The notes under the pieces: generated by a model
What the model was told of the DNA's origin: nothing
What the model saw: only the letters and a program-made list of their open reading frames with translations
The model's database searches: none
Part shown: piece after piece, positions 49,969-61,076 of the stretch
Layout: every line of letters starts with the position of its first letter
How positions within the stretch are numbered: position 1 is the stretch's first letter
Source of the DNA: Leptolyngbya iicbica LK
GTDB taxonomy: Bacteria; Cyanobacteriota; Cyanobacteriia; Phormidesmidales; Phormidesmidaceae
Assembly: GCF_004212215.1 (NCBI RefSeq)
Contig: NZ_QVFV01000001.1
Coordinates: 940,814-1,004,813 of the forward strand
Direction of reading: 5' to 3'
Length of the DNA: 64,000 nt
Made by a program: the position numbers and the translations under genes

Positions 49969-51603
49969 ATGGCAACATCGACCGTTTCTGAAACAGTTTT
50001 GGCCGAAGAGGTAGAAAAGCGCCGCAATTTTGCGATCATCTCTCACCCTGACGCGGGTAAAACGACCCTGACTGAAAAGCTGTTGCTGTATGGAGGTGCC
50101 ATCCACGAAGCCGGGGCCGTCAAAGCGCGGCGAGCCCAGCGCCACGCCACCTCTGACTGGATGGAGATGGAGCAACAGCGCGGCATTTCGATTACCTCGA
50201 CGGTGTTGCAGTTTGACTACCGCGACGTGCGCATCAATCTGCTGGATACACCGGGCCACCAAGACTTTAGTGAAGACACCTACCGGACGCTGGCGGCGGC
50301 GGACAATGCGGTCATGCTGGAAGATGCCGCTAAAGGCTTGGAACCGCAGACCCGCAAGCTGTTTGAAGTGTGTCGGATGCGATCGCTGCCCATCTTCACC
50401 TTCTTCAACAAGATGGATCGCCCGGCACGTGAACCGCTGGAATTACTCGACGAAATTGAGCAGGAATTGGGCCTCGCGACCTACGCCGTGAACTGGCCCA
50501 TCGGCATGGGCGAACAGTTTCGTGGTGTCTTTGATCGCCGCAAGCGCCAGTTCCATCTCTTTGAACGAACGGCTCACGGTAGTAAGGCCGCCGGCAAAAC
50601 CGTTTTGGACTTAGGCGATCCGCGTATCGAAGATTTAGTCGATCAAGACCTCTATTATCAGTTCAAAGAAGAGCTCGAAATGATCGAAGAGCTAGGAGCT
50701 GAGTTGGATTTGGCGGCGATTCACGCCGGGCAGCTCTCCCCGGTCTTTTTTGGGAGCGCCATGACTAACTTTGGCGTGCAGCTTTTCCTCGACGCTTTTT
50801 TGGACTACGCGCTGAAGCCCGCGCCGCGCAACAGTACGCAAGGAGAGATCGAGCCCACTGCGGAGGATTTCTCCGGCTTTGTGTTTAAGCTACAGGCCAA
50901 TATGGACCCGAAACATCGCGATCGCGTGGCGTTTATTCGCGTCTGCTCCGGCAAGTTTGAGAAAGACATGGTGGTCAACCATGCGCGATCGGGCAAAAAC
51001 GTGCGCCTCTCTCACCCCCAAAAGTTGTTTGCACAAGGTCGCGAATCCCTGGAAGAGGCTTATCCCGGCGATGTCATCGGCCTGAATAATCCCGGGGTGT
51101 TTGCGATCGGCGACACCATTTATCAAGGCCAAAAGCTGGAATACGAAGGTATTCCTTGCTTCTCGCCCGAACTATTTGCCTATCTCAAAAATCCCAATCC
51201 CTCAAAGTTCAAGCAATTCCACAAAGGCGTGACCGAGCTGCGGGAAGAAGGCGCAGTCCAAATCATGTTCTCTGCCGACGAATCGAAGCGCGACCCCATT
51301 CTGGCAGCAGTCGGGCAACTCCAGTTCGAAGTGGTGCAGTTCCGTCTGCAAAACGAGTACAACGTTGAAACCCGGTTGGAACCGCTGCCCTACAGCGTGG
51401 CTCGCTGGGTCGAAGGGGGTTGGGAAGCGTTGGACAAAGCCGGTCGTCTCTTCAACACCACAACGGTCAAAGATAGCTGGGGGCGTCCGGTGCTCTTATT
51501 CCGCAATGAGTGGAATGTGGGGCAAGTGGAGGGCGATCATCCAGGCCTGAAGTTGCGCAAAACCGCCCCTGTGGTCTCCGGTCAGCAAGTCGAGGATCTG
51601 TAA
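49969..51603 (+). CDS. prfC: Peptide chain release factor 3
   Basis: RF3 is the GTPase that removes RF1/RF2 from the ribosome after termination. The 544-residue protein has G1 near residue 25 ([19 protein letters not shown]), the switch segment [30 protein letters not shown] and NKMD. The order and the [11 protein letters not shown] pattern separate it from EF-G and TypA. Domains II and III follow. AGG lies 7 nt before the ATG. Confidence 0.96.
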   Translation: MATSTVSETVLAEEVEKRRNFAIISHPDAGKTTLTEKLLLYGGAIHEAGAVKARRAQRHATSDWMEMEQQRGISITSTVLQFDYRDVRINLLDTPGHQDFSEDTYRTLAAADNAVMLEDAAKGLEPQTRKLFEVCRMRSLPIFTFFNKMDRPAREPLELLDEIEQELGLATYAVNWPIGMGEQFRGVFDRRKRQFHLFERTAHGSKAAGKTVLDLGDPRIEDLVDQDLYYQFKEELEMIEELGAELDLAAIHAGQLSPVFFGSAMTNFGVQLFLDAFLDYALKPAPRNSTQGEIEPTAEDFSGFVFKLQANMDPKHRDRVAFIRVCSGKFEKDMVVNHARSGKNVRLSHPQKLFAQGRESLEEAYPGDVIGLNNPGVFAIGDTIYQGQKLEYEGIPCFSPELFAYLKNPNPSKFKQFHKGVTELREEGAVQIMFSADESKRDPILAAVGQLQFEVVQFRLQNEYNVETRLEPLPYSVARWVEGGWEALDKAGRLFNTTTVKDSWGRPVLLFRNEWNVGQVEGDHPGLKLRKTAPVVSGQQVEDL

Positions 51604-51637
51604 TCTGTGGGCTTTGCAAAATCGATGTCAGCAGCAC

Positions 51638-51669
51638 AAAGCCGTACAGGCTCCATCCTGTACGGCTTT
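51638..51669. terminator. Bidirectional terminator between prfC and the CheA gene
   Basis: AAAGCCGTACAGG (51638-51650) and CCTGTACGGCTTT (51657-51669) form a perfect 13-bp stem with a 6-nt loop. It has T residues after the stem on the plus strand and the A/T pairs on the other side. It lies between two convergent genes and can end both transcripts. Confidence 0.85.
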
Positions 51670-51690
51670 TCAGTATCTGTGTCTGACCGA

Positions 51691-54600
51691 TTATTCGGCT
51701 TCTTCTGCTCCAGCCCCAGCACCGATCAACACTTCGCCTTGCAACATCTTTTGCGCCGCTTCTAACAGCGCTTCTTCCAGATAAGGCTTGGTGAAGTAGC
51801 CACTAGCCCCTAAATCCACAGCCATCTGACGGTGACGATCCGCACCACGCGAGGTCAGCATGGCGATGGGAATGTTTTTCAACATGCTGTCTTTCTGCAT
51901 TCTGGATAGCAGTTCGAGGCCATCCATGCGCGGCATTTCAATATCGCAGAAGACCAAGTCGCAGGGCAAGCCCGATCGCATTTTCTCCCAGGCTTCCTGA
52001 CCGTCGCGCGCTTGCTCGACCCGGTAGCCCACCTTGTTGAAACTCATCGACAACAACTCGCGTACCGTAATCGAGTCGTCCACAATGAGAACCGTCGGTT
52101 CGGCCTTGACCGGAGCTGCATCCTCTTCCGGCGGCAATTCGACTTGTGCCCAAATAGAAGAGCCAGCTTCTCGTCGTACCCGTCCCTGAGCAATGTCAAT
52201 CAGTTCTAATACGTCACCAATCGGCATGACGCGACCATCCCCGAGCACCGTCGCCCCGGCAATGCCCATCGGCTTGGGTACAGGGCCTTCGATTTGCTTA
52301 ATTACAATCTCTTGCTCGCCCAGGACGCGATCGACCTGGATGCCGATGTAGGTATTGGCGTTCCGCAGCACCACGATGGAGACCATGTCGTCATCTTGGC
52401 TGCCGCCATACACCCGGCCCCGGCCCAGCGATCGGTTGAACTGCAACAGATCTGATAGGGGTTGGAAGGTCAGCGACATGTCGCGCCACTGGATAAATGA
52501 CTGACCTTCTTCATTCGTTTGCACTCGCTCACGAGGCACATCAAACATGTCCTCGACCCCGTCCATCGGGAAAGCGATGCGAGCCTGGTTATTCAGACAG
52601 CTCAACGCCTTGGAAATACTCAGCGTAAGCGGTAGACGAATCGTGAAGCTAGTGCCTTTGCCTAATTCTGAATCGATATTGATCGAACCACGAATCTCCG
52701 ACAGGGCCGATCGCACCACATCCATGCCAACCCCTCGCCCCGCAAAGTCATCAGCCTGATCGCGGGTGGTAAAGCCGTGATGGAAAATGAGCTCGTAGGT
52801 CTCTAGCTTATTCATGCGATCGGCTTCTGCCTGGGTGATTAACCCTTTTTGAATCGCCTTACGTTTCAGCACATCGGGATTAATACCTGCGCCATCGTCT
52901 TCGATGTAGATGACCGTTTGATTACCTTGATAAAAGGCGCGCACCGAAATTTTGCCTTCTCGGGGTTTGCCCAGTGCAGCCCGCTCTTCTGGTGGCTCGA
53001 TGCCGTGGGTAATGGCATTGTTGACCAAGTGGGTCATGGGATCATAAAGCCGCTCCAGCAGCATCTTATCGATGAGGGTTTCTCGGCCTTCAACCACCAG
53101 CCGCGCTTCTTTGCCGCATTTAATCGAAATGTCGCGAACGGCTCTGGGCAAGCGATCGGCAGTTTGAGCAAACGGCACCATGCGAGCCTTGTTCAAGCCC
53201 TCTTGCAGTTGCGTCGTCACCTGCCGGAATTGACGGGCAATCTGATCGGTCGATTCCACCGTGTAGGCAATATCAGACGACGACTCTCGCACTCGCACGA
53301 TGAGCTCAATCATCTCTTGAGTCAGGGTATGGAAGCCGGTGAAGCGGTCCATCTCCAGGGCATCGAAGCTTGCACCTGTGGCGTGGCTGTCACCATTGCT
53401 GCCATTAGTCGTGGTCGAAAACACACTGCCACCGGCATGAAAAGCCTGACGACTCGCTAAGAGTGAGCTTTCGAGCAGCGATCGCTCGTATAGGTCGCGC
53501 ATCCGCTGCCCCACATCATTCAATTGCTGCACTTGGAAGAGCAGATTGTCGAGGAACTGGCGGAAGCGATCTTGGTCTTGTTCCAGCGAGTTGCGGTTAA
53601 CGACCAGTTCGCCGACAAGGTTATTGAGATTATCCAGGTGTTTAACCGAAACTCGCATCGTCTGGTCAACGATGCCACCCACTCGTCGGGTCGATCGGCC
53701 TGGGCCGGGCGATCGCATACTCGTAGAGCCACCCCCTAGAGTTTGATCGGCCTCTTCTAGAAGTTTTTCCAGATCCCCAAATTCATCGCTAGCCGGTTCA
53801 CCGCCATCGTCTGTAATCGCCACCGTAGCTGGGGCATCAGTATCACCAATGAGCGCATCCAACTCATCAAAATCGACGTCGAGCTCAGCCGCTGCCGTGG
53901 GCACAGGCGCTGCTGCGTCATCGTCCAGCAGGGCATCTAAATCGCCAAATTCGTCATCGCTGGACACTGCTAGCTCATCCAGCGCCAGAGACTCAGTTGC
54001 CTCGTCGGCGTCATCGTCAGCCAGCATCGCGTCGAGGTCATCAAATCCGCTCTCGTCGTCACCGTCGAGATTGAGATCATCCAGACCTAGCGACCCATCC
54101 GCCGCATCTTCACTGGCATCTAAATCCAGATCCAACTCTCCCAGGTCATTGTCAACCGCACTATCCCCTGACTCGTCGAATAGATCGCTAGCTTCTACCT
54201 CTGCGCCTAAGTCTTCCAGCTCCGAATCTTCGAGACCAGATTCTGCCAAGCCCAAGTCGTCAAAATCACTGTCATCGATCGCAGCAGTCTCTTGACTATC
54301 AGATTCGGGTGCGAGCTCAAGATCAACGTCATCCGATCCACTATCAGTATCGAAATCTAGCAGTGGGGCAGACGCATCAGAGGCATCATCAGCGTCACTG
54401 ACTGCTCCAGCCAGGTCGGTGCCAATGCCTACGGTTGCATCTTCTGTGTTGGTAGACGCCACCTCGACCGCTGACTCATCCGTGCTGAAAAAATCATCAA
54501 TATCATCGCTGGGAGCGGCAACCGTGACCTCTGCGTCCGAGGAACTAACGTCATCGCTGCCAAAAAAGTCGTCAGTATCATCACCGCTAGAAGCAACGCC

Positions 54601-57081
54601 AGTATCCATTAACTCAACGTCGGCAGTGCCAAATAAGTCATCACTATCATCAGCGCTGGTATCTTCACCAAACAAGTCATCGCTGTCGTCAGGCGTAGCT
54701 GAGTCGCCACCTTCGGCTTCGATCGCCGCAGTATCGTTCTCTAAAGCCAACGCCTCATCACTATCATCAGCGAAGGTTAAGTCAAAGTCATCCGATGCCG
54801 CATCACTGACGTCCGGCAAAGTTGTTGCCGCCTCAGAGGGAATCGTCGCCTCATCTAGCAGGTCATCTAAGTCGGTTTCGTCACTACCAGCAGCACTGCC
54901 AGTCTCTTCGTCAAATAGGAAATTTTCATCGCCTACCAAACTTGACGTGTCAGATGCAGTCTCGTCAAGAAAATCTAAATCGGTGTCGTCTGTGGGTGCA
55001 TCACCAGCAAACAGGCTACTGAGATCAGAATCTGCTGCAGGCGTCGTGGCATCTGCCCCAGCCGCAGCATCGGTTACCGAGGATGCATCACTGGCTGCAG
55101 CCGTCCCAAACAAATCGTCAAAATCGTCAGCCTCGTCTTCCTGAGTTGCAGCGTCGGTTTCATCGATTTCAGGAAAGTCGCTGAAATCTAGATCTGAGCT
55201 GGCTGAGTCTGAGCTGGCTGAGGCCGGCGCAGTCTCATCTGACCAATCATCCAAAGCACCTAATGCCAGCTCAGTGTCATCGCTGGTAGAGTCGTCGCTC
55301 CCTGTGGACCATGGATCGGCGATCGCGCCAAAATCATCGATCTCTGTAGACGGCGCCGTGTCTGAAGCTGCAGCAGACTCTAGGGCCGCATCGTGATCGC
55401 CAGCGTCAAACTCAAGCGATGCTTCTGAAACTTCGTCAACGGTTTCAGAAACGGTCGTCTCACCGCCAAACAAATCATCAAAATCGTCGATATCAGTCCC
55501 GACGTCAGCTGGTGATGCCGCAAACTCGAGCTCCTCCGAAGAAGACTCATCCAGGCCCAAATCTAAATCGTCCCCCAGATCGTTAGAGCCGTCTTCAGTA
55601 GTAGCTTCTAAGCCATCCAGTAACGAGTCTAAGCCGCTGTCATCAGTCTCAGTGGCTACGGCCTCGGCATCGCTGGGTTCCTCCCCAAGATTTAACAAAT
55701 CATCGAGGTCATCATCAGCTTCCGACGAGACCGCGACTTCAGCATCGCCAAAGTTACTGTTATCGCCGAAGAGATCAGCCAGATCGCCGCTGCTGTCAGC
55801 GTCATCATCTTCTCCCAGAGAACCATCTAATAGATCTGAGAAATCACTATCTAGCTCAATATCTGGGCTCGGGGTATCGGCGACAGCCGCCTCACTTTCA
55901 GAAATCTCTTCCCATGGGGAATCCAGCTCAGACACTTCTCCTTCGAAGAGATCGGCCAAACTGTTCAATTCCGCCGTTCCCACCGTCGGTTCACGAGGCA
56001 ACTCGGCTTGACTATCATCATTGGTCAACGCCGAGAGGGAGTCAGCCAAATCATCATCACTGCTAGATGCCGCAGTATCCGCCGCATCTTCTGAAAAATC
56101 CAACCAATCCAAATCAGCTTCGGCCCCTGTTGCCGACTCGGTTTCAGTCGCAAACAAATCGGCCAAATCCGGTTCTTCAGTGGTTGATAGGGCATCATCC
56201 AGCAGCGAATCAATGTCACCCACCACGTCCTCAGTCTCCACGAGGAGCGGCATCAGCGACTCTAACTCGGCAGATACAACGATCGCGTTGGCTTGACCAG
56301 ACAGCACTTGCTCTTGGGCGCGCTTCAACTCTTTGATGATGACGGGAGCTAGCGACCGATATGTTTGGTCTGAGTTACCCACAGCATGTCGGGCAGCGGT
56401 CGTCAAATCACACCACAGACTGAGATCAAACTGTTCGCCGACTCGTTTGAGGGCGTCACAGCAGGCTTGTAAGGCCGAGCGACTTGCTTCGGTATCGACT
56501 TGCTTAAAGAGCGTCAACATTTCCCGCAAGTGACCAGGTACATCGCTGCTAAAGACTAGCTTGAGTGCACTATCTTCACTGCTGCTAGCAACGGTGCGGG
56601 TGGCCTGGGCGGGCGCTGGAGCAGTCGCCGCCGCCGCTGGAGCTGCCGCCGGGGCCGCCGCAATTAACTCATTCAGATGACTTTCCAAATCGTCAAAGAC
56701 GGGCTCAATGTCGGCCATCACTTCTTGAGCTTTTTCTTCAGTGAGTCCGAAAGGGCCTTGTAGCTCTTCGAGCAGCGCTTGCAGACCGTCAAACACCTGC
56801 AAAAACATGGTTTCCAGATCACGATCGATCTGGGTCGTGGGGGCTTCTTTCAGCAGTTTGAAGTAGTCTTCAAGCCGATGAGAGGTGGCTTGAATGCTGC
56901 CTAAACTCAACATGGCCGCCCCACCTTTTACGGAGTGAGCTGCCCGAAACACTTCTGTCACCATTTCTGGGTCTTGAATCGTGCTCTGCAGATTGAGGAG
57001 ACCTTGCTCAATCGTATTGAGATGATCCTTGGCTTCTTCGATGAAATATCCCAGGATTCGCTGCTGCTGTTCAGGCATCAT
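51691..57081 (-). CDS. CheA-type hybrid histidine kinase with a giant acidic linker
   Basis: The 1796-residue protein starts with an Hpt domain (His49 in FRAAHSVKGGAAMLSLGS) and a second helical domain to about residue 270. About 830 residues of low-complexity sequence made chiefly of D, E, S, A, T, L and G follow. From about 1120 come the dimerisation helices, the ATPase domain (about 1300-1490; HLVNNAITHG, GRGVGMDVV), a CheW-like domain (about 1495-1640) and a receiver domain (about 1660-1780, VDDSITV, MPRMDG). It is the equivalent of PilL/HmpE, which control type IV pilus motility. It is the last gene of the operon. Confidence 0.92.
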   Translation of the reverse strand: MMPEQQQRILGYFIEEAKDHLNTIEQGLLNLQSTIQDPEMVTEVFRAAHSVKGGAAMLSLGSIQATSHRLEDYFKLLKEAPTTQIDRDLETMFLQVFDGLQALLEELQGPFGLTEEKAQEVMADIEPVFDDLESHLNELIAAAPAAAPAAAATAPAPAQATRTVASSSEDSALKLVFSSDVPGHLREMLTLFKQVDTEASRSALQACCDALKRVGEQFDLSLWCDLTTAARHAVGNSDQTYRSLAPVIIKELKRAQEQVLSGQANAIVVSAELESLMPLLVETEDVVGDIDSLLDDALSTTEEPDLADLFATETESATGAEADLDWLDFSEDAADTAASSSDDDLADSLSALTNDDSQAELPREPTVGTAELNSLADLFEGEVSELDSPWEEISESEAAVADTPSPDIELDSDFSDLLDGSLGEDDDADSSGDLADLFGDNSNFGDAEVAVSSEADDDLDDLLNLGEEPSDAEAVATETDDSGLDSLLDGLEATTEDGSNDLGDDLDLGLDESSSEELEFAASPADVGTDIDDFDDLFGGETTVSETVDEVSEASLEFDAGDHDAALESAAASDTAPSTEIDDFGAIADPWSTGSDDSTSDDTELALGALDDWSDETAPASASSDSASSDLDFSDFPEIDETDAATQEDEADDFDDLFGTAAASDASSVTDAAAGADATTPAADSDLSSLFAGDAPTDDTDLDFLDETASDTSSLVGDENFLFDEETGSAAGSDETDLDDLLDEATIPSEAATTLPDVSDAASDDFDLTFADDSDEALALENDTAAIEAEGGDSATPDDSDDLFGEDTSADDSDDLFGTADVELMDTGVASSGDDTDDFFGSDDVSSSDAEVTVAAPSDDIDDFFSTDESAVEVASTNTEDATVGIGTDLAGAVSDADDASDASAPLLDFDTDSGSDDVDLELAPESDSQETAAIDDSDFDDLGLAESGLEDSELEDLGAEVEASDLFDESGDSAVDNDLGELDLDLDASEDAADGSLGLDDLNLDGDDESGFDDLDAMLADDDADEATESLALDELAVSSDDEFGDLDALLDDDAAAPVPTAAAELDVDFDELDALIGDTDAPATVAITDDGGEPASDEFGDLEKLLEEADQTLGGGSTSMRSPGPGRSTRRVGGIVDQTMRVSVKHLDNLNNLVGELVVNRNSLEQDQDRFRQFLDNLLFQVQQLNDVGQRMRDLYERSLLESSLLASRQAFHAGGSVFSTTTNGSNGDSHATGASFDALEMDRFTGFHTLTQEMIELIVRVRESSSDIAYTVESTDQIARQFRQVTTQLQEGLNKARMVPFAQTADRLPRAVRDISIKCGKEARLVVEGRETLIDKMLLERLYDPMTHLVNNAITHGIEPPEERAALGKPREGKISVRAFYQGNQTVIYIEDDGAGINPDVLKRKAIQKGLITQAEADRMNKLETYELIFHHGFTTRDQADDFAGRGVGMDVVRSALSEIRGSINIDSELGKGTSFTIRLPLTLSISKALSCLNNQARIAFPMDGVEDMFDVPRERVQTNEEGQSFIQWRDMSLTFQPLSDLLQFNRSLGRGRVYGGSQDDDMVSIVVLRNANTYIGIQVDRVLGEQEIVIKQIEGPVPKPMGIAGATVLGDGRVMPIGDVLELIDIAQGRVRREAGSSIWAQVELPPEEDAAPVKAEPTVLIVDDSITVRELLSMSFNKVGYRVEQARDGQEAWEKMRSGLPCDLVFCDIEMPRMDGLELLSRMQKDSMLKNIPIAMLTSRGADRHRQMAVDLGASGYFTKPYLEEALLEAAQKMLQGEVLIGAGAGAEEAE

Positions 57082-57292
57082 GGCGGACTATTTCCCCCCT
57101 CGTGCTCGTATGTAGTGCCCTGGCATCGGTGCTGTGATGCCTCGATAGTGCTTCCCCGGCAGTGGCATGTGGGCTGTTGGGCTCATAACTTTCCCTTGTT
57201 CAGACATCTTAATGGGTAGAAAGCAAGAGACTTTACAGCCCGTTACATTGCTCTACGTGTTGCCCCATCGAGGAGCGATCGCCTTTCCCCCC

Positions 57293-60112
57293 TTAGGCTT
57301 TAGTATTCTCCCCATCATCGACCTTAAATCGTTCCACCGAAGTCAGAAGATCACGTGCAACACCCACCAGGTTTTGCAGCGAACCCGACACTCTTTGTGA
57401 TTCTTGGGAGGTCTCCTGCGCCGTCAATTCAACGGACTGCATCACCTGGGCTACCGTCCGAGACGTTTCCGTCTGTTCAACGGTATCAGCAGTAATGGAG
57501 CGTACCAAGACGTCAATCCGATTCGACACCTGAATAATGTCTTCCAGCGATCGCTTCGCTTGTTCCGCCAACTTAGTACCCTCAATAACCTGTTGGGTCC
57601 CTTCTTCCATCGCCGTCATTACCCCGCTCGTCTCACTTTGAATCTGCAAGACGATTTGTTCGATTTCTTTCGATGCTTTGGCAGCCCGGTCGGCCAGTTG
57701 TCGCACCTCGTCAGCCACAATGGCAAAGCCCCGGCCCGCTTCTCCCGCCCGAGCCGCCTCAATACTGGCGTTCAAGGCGAGTAAGTTCGTTCGGGAGGCA
57801 ATCTGCGAAATCAACGCCACAATCTTCGAAATCTCTTGGGAAGATTCGGCCAAACGCTTCACCTTGCGGGTCGTTTCAGCCACCGTTTCCCGAATCTCGA
57901 GAATACCGGCCACCGTCCGTTCCACCGACTCGCCGCCGCGTAGGGCGGTTGCCGATGCAGATCGGGCCACCTCTTCTGCTTCCCGGGCGCTCTCTGCCAC
58001 CCGCTGAATCGAGTCCGTCATCACCTGCACAGAATTGAGTGTGACCGCTAACTCTTCAGCCTGCCGTAACGCATCTGCCGATAGACTGCGGGCAAACGTC
58101 TCATTTTCAGCGGAAGCCGCACTCACCTGACGCGCCGCCGCACTTACCTGCTGCACAATCTCTTGCAGGTTTTGAATGGTGAGGTTGAAGGAGTCGGCTA
58201 CGGCTCCCAACACGTCAGCGGTAACCTCCGCCTTCACGGTTAAGTCGCCTCGGGCCGCACCTTCCACATCGTCTAATAGACGAATCACCTGCCGTTGTAG
58301 GTCTTCCTTCGCCTGCTCTTGCTCTTGAGCTTTGCGCTGGGCTTCGCTGGTGGTGGTCAAGATCACCCGCGCCATTTGGTTAAAGTCAGAAGCAAGTTGG
58401 CCGACATCGTCTTCCGCATAGACGGTTGCCCGAGCATTTAAGTTACCTTGTGAAACGGCAGCAAACTGGGCCTGCAAATCCTCTAAACCTTGCTTAGTGC
58501 GACGGTTAGCCAACTGACCAACTCCTGCGGCCGTCCCGAAGCCAGCCAGTCCAGCAGCTAAAGACATCGCTGCCGCGGGCACCGGCTGCACCCGTTGCTG
58601 TGACATCACACTGGAGCCAACAAAATACACCACCCCAGCGGTAATAAAGGAAGCGAGCCCCGCCGCCCCGGCCACAATAATTTGTTTGGTGCCGATAGAG
58701 GCGTTTTCCAGCAGTGCGAGGTTGCCTTGTTCAACTTGAACGGGCTGTGAATCATCGTCTACTTGGGCAAATGCGGGTAATTGATCCGCCACGCCGGAAA
58801 TGCTGAAGATTTCCTCATTATCGATAGTGGAGGAGGTGTCTTCATCCAAAGCGAAATCAGAAGCCCCAAAGCTATCTGACTCGACGGATTCATCTGAGAG
58901 GTCAACGCCAGAACTGCCGGCCATAGGACTGGTAAAGCCAGCAGAACTATCCGTCAGTTCAAAGTCGGGAATGCTGCCGAGATCGTCAAATTCATCAAAA
59001 TCGTCGAGGAAGTCAACATTACTTTGGCCCCCACTCGCGCTGTCGTTTGCGATCGCCGCGCCATTGTCACCGTAGCCAACATCGGCGTAAGTTTCTCCCG
59101 TAGAGCCAGCATCGTCTGACCAGTAAGCCGCCTCTTCATCAACGGCAAAGGCATCGTCTTGAGCCCCCCCGATATCATCATCGTCAGCAGGCTCTGCCAT
59201 AAAGAGGGTCTGATCATCTTGCTGATCCAGCATGCCTACGGCGTCGTCCACCATCGGTAAATCCATCGCGTAGTCGTCAGCCTCATCCAGCATCTCTTCC
59301 ATCTGCGTTGGAGCTGACTCAAACGTCACTTCCGGCTGTGGACTCAATGGTTCGGGATCAGTTTCTGCGGTTTCAAGATTCTCAAAATCGGAAAACGGAT
59401 CATCCCCCGCAATGTCAGAATCTGGGATCTCCATCTCGGCTAAATCGATGTCAGCCCCGAAGGGATTGTCATCATTCATACTGAAGGGACTATCTGCCGC
59501 TGCAGCATCGACTGCGGCGCCATCGTCGGGGTTAAATGTAAACGGATCGGGAGTATCACCGGCAACCTCCGAATCATCGCCCCCAGAATGATCAGCCTCA
59601 TCAACCGCGAACGGACTATCAAAGGGGGAATCTGGGGTGAGGTCACCCGACAGGTCAAGATCGACATCAGCAGCGTCGAGGTTAAATTCCGTCAGATCAT
59701 CTTCCGCCTCGTCAAAGAATCCGGCTTCACCCGCTGTATCGTCAGCATGGGCCGCATGCGAGTCGGACATATCGGCCAACGTCGCATTACCATCAACCAA
59801 GCCATCAACATCAACGTTGTCAAAGGCATCAACGGCAGACTGCTCTTCAGCATAGGCCAGGCCGTTGTGGGCAAAATCGACAAATTCTGGATCAGAGGTC
59901 ACATCTAACACCGCCTGATACTGCTCACGCGCTTCACTGTAACGATGCAGCCCGTAGCAGTAGATGTGTCCCCGCAGCAGTAGCACACTCGGGTCCGAAG
60001 GATAATCGGCAGCAAGCTGATCTATGATTCCGGCAGCATCTTCATAGCTACCCTGCATGTAGGCTCGCTCAGCTTTCTGATATGCTTGGGTGTAATCAGT
60101 GCTCGATGCCAT
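57293..60112 (-). CDS. Methyl-accepting chemotaxis protein with N-terminal TPR (PilJ/HmpD type)
   Basis: The 939-residue protein begins with TPR-like helices (residues about 5-95; [22 protein letters not shown]). A 370-residue acidic low-complexity region follows. Then come two hydrophobic segments (about 480-530), HAMP-type segments to about 640, and the signalling domain, whose tip contains the segment [20 protein letters not shown]. It lacks a periplasmic sensor domain, since both hydrophobic stretches are adjacent. It is the receptor partner of the CheA encoded 211 bp downstream. The acidic linkers of the two proteins are similar in composition. Confidence 0.92.
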   Translation of the reverse strand: MASSTDYTQAYQKAERAYMQGSYEDAAGIIDQLAADYPSDPSVLLLRGHIYCYGLHRYSEAREQYQAVLDVTSDPEFVDFAHNGLAYAEEQSAVDAFDNVDVDGLVDGNATLADMSDSHAAHADDTAGEAGFFDEAEDDLTEFNLDAADVDLDLSGDLTPDSPFDSPFAVDEADHSGGDDSEVAGDTPDPFTFNPDDGAAVDAAAADSPFSMNDDNPFGADIDLAEMEIPDSDIAGDDPFSDFENLETAETDPEPLSPQPEVTFESAPTQMEEMLDEADDYAMDLPMVDDAVGMLDQQDDQTLFMAEPADDDDIGGAQDDAFAVDEEAAYWSDDAGSTGETYADVGYGDNGAAIANDSASGGQSNVDFLDDFDEFDDLGSIPDFELTDSSAGFTSPMAGSSGVDLSDESVESDSFGASDFALDEDTSSTIDNEEIFSISGVADQLPAFAQVDDDSQPVQVEQGNLALLENASIGTKQIIVAGAAGLASFITAGVVYFVGSSVMSQQRVQPVPAAAMSLAAGLAGFGTAAGVGQLANRRTKQGLEDLQAQFAAVSQGNLNARATVYAEDDVGQLASDFNQMARVILTTTSEAQRKAQEQEQAKEDLQRQVIRLLDDVEGAARGDLTVKAEVTADVLGAVADSFNLTIQNLQEIVQQVSAAARQVSAASAENETFARSLSADALRQAEELAVTLNSVQVMTDSIQRVAESAREAEEVARSASATALRGGESVERTVAGILEIRETVAETTRKVKRLAESSQEISKIVALISQIASRTNLLALNASIEAARAGEAGRGFAIVADEVRQLADRAAKASKEIEQIVLQIQSETSGVMTAMEEGTQQVIEGTKLAEQAKRSLEDIIQVSNRIDVLVRSITADTVEQTETSRTVAQVMQSVELTAQETSQESQRVSGSLQNLVGVARDLLTSVERFKVDDGENTKA

Positions 60113-60152
60113 TTCCTAATCTCCTGCCGTTTAAGCAATCTAAATACAACTG

Positions 60153-60686
60153 TTAGGCAGCCCAGCGAGCTGATCTCAAAACAGCGATATGGTCTAGTAA
60201 CCGAACTACCTGCTTCGAAGAGTCGTGTTCGATGACCCATTCCCCCTTTAGAAAGGGTGCCATTGTGTCAGGGGTGTTTTGAGAAAGATTCAGTGAATCA
60301 AGATCCATCCAATCCGTCCCAACAATCTGATTAACGGCTAAGCCTAGCATAGTTCCTTGTTCTTCAATCGCAATGACCGGAATCTCCGGTCGGTCGGTGT
60401 TCATCTGGGTGGGATAGCCCAAAAACTGCCCTAAGTCAGCCACCCAAATTACCCGTCCCTGCTCGTTTAAGGTGCCGAGTAAGAGCGGCGATACGTTAGG
60501 CACCGCCGTGATGCGATCGGGGGGATGCTCAATAATGCGACGAATACCAGTTGCCGGCAAGGCAAATTCATCGCCAGCGGTAATAAAGAAGCGGAGATAT
60601 AGTTCACCTTCGGGCGATTCGAGTTCTTGCAACTCGGGCCCTTGCTCCTGCCCTGTACCGGTTAAAAAATCGGGATTGCCGACCAT
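60153..60686 (-). CDS. CheW-like coupling protein
   Basis: This 177-residue protein has the CheW beta fold: LYLRFFITAGDEFALPATGIRR, then LLGTLNEQGRVIWVADLGQFLG and VIAIEEQGTMLGLAVNQIVG. It joins the MCP and the CheA in one signalling array. It is 40 bp before the MCP gene and 21 bp after the receiver gene, a clear operon. It corresponds to PilI/HmpC. Confidence 0.92.
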   Translation of the reverse strand: MVGNPDFLTGTGQEQGPELQELESPEGELYLRFFITAGDEFALPATGIRRIIEHPPDRITAVPNVSPLLLGTLNEQGRVIWVADLGQFLGYPTQMNTDRPEIPVIAIEEQGTMLGLAVNQIVGTDWMDLDSLNLSQNTPDTMAPFLKGEWVIEHDSSKQVVRLLDHIAVLRSARWAA

Positions 60687-60707
60687 CCTTTCCTCCAGCC
60701 CTGAACG

Positions 60708-61076
60708 TCATCCACGTAGCAGTTGTTTTACGGTGCCCAGTAGTTCCATGGGTTGAAACGGCTTAGCAATGTAGGCGTCAGCGCCTTGCTTCATCCCCCA
60801 ATAGCGGTCAAATTCTTCCCCTTTTGAAGAACACAGAATGACCGGCACATGCTGAGTGATGGGATCAGACTTCAGGCGACGACAAACTTCATAACCATTC
60901 ATCCGAGGCATCACGATATCCAGTACCACAAGGTCAGGATGTTCTCCAGCCTGAATTTGCTCCAAAGCTTCGACGCCATCCGTTGCTGCAGCAACGGTTA
61001 AGCCATTGCCTTTAAGCAATTCGGTGATCATTTCCCGTTGGGGAATGCTGTCCTCCACCACTAAAACCATGCTCAT
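60708..61076 (-). CDS. CheY-like response regulator (PilH/HmpB type)
   Basis: This 122-residue single receiver domain has the acidic pair VVEDS, the phosphoryl aspartate in DLVVLDIVMPRMNGYEV, the SS and K residues (VILCSSKGEE, IAKPF), and no output domain. The ATG at 61076 is used rather than the in-frame TTG at 61085. It is the first gene of the operon. A PatA/PilG (HmpA) type regulator, often placed before it in related loci, is not present. Confidence 0.9.
   Translation of the reverse strand: MSMVLVVEDSIPQREMITELLKGNGLTVAAATDGVEALEQIQAGEHPDLVVLDIVMPRMNGYEVCRRLKSDPITQHVPVILCSSKGEEFDRYWGMKQGADAYIAKPFQPMELLGTVKQLLRG

Noticed and set aside
53849-55144. Long serine-rich open frames on the plus strand within the CheA gene
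   Set aside because: They are antisense shadows of the repeated acidic codons (GAT/GAC/GAA) of the CheA linker, with extreme composition and no start signals.
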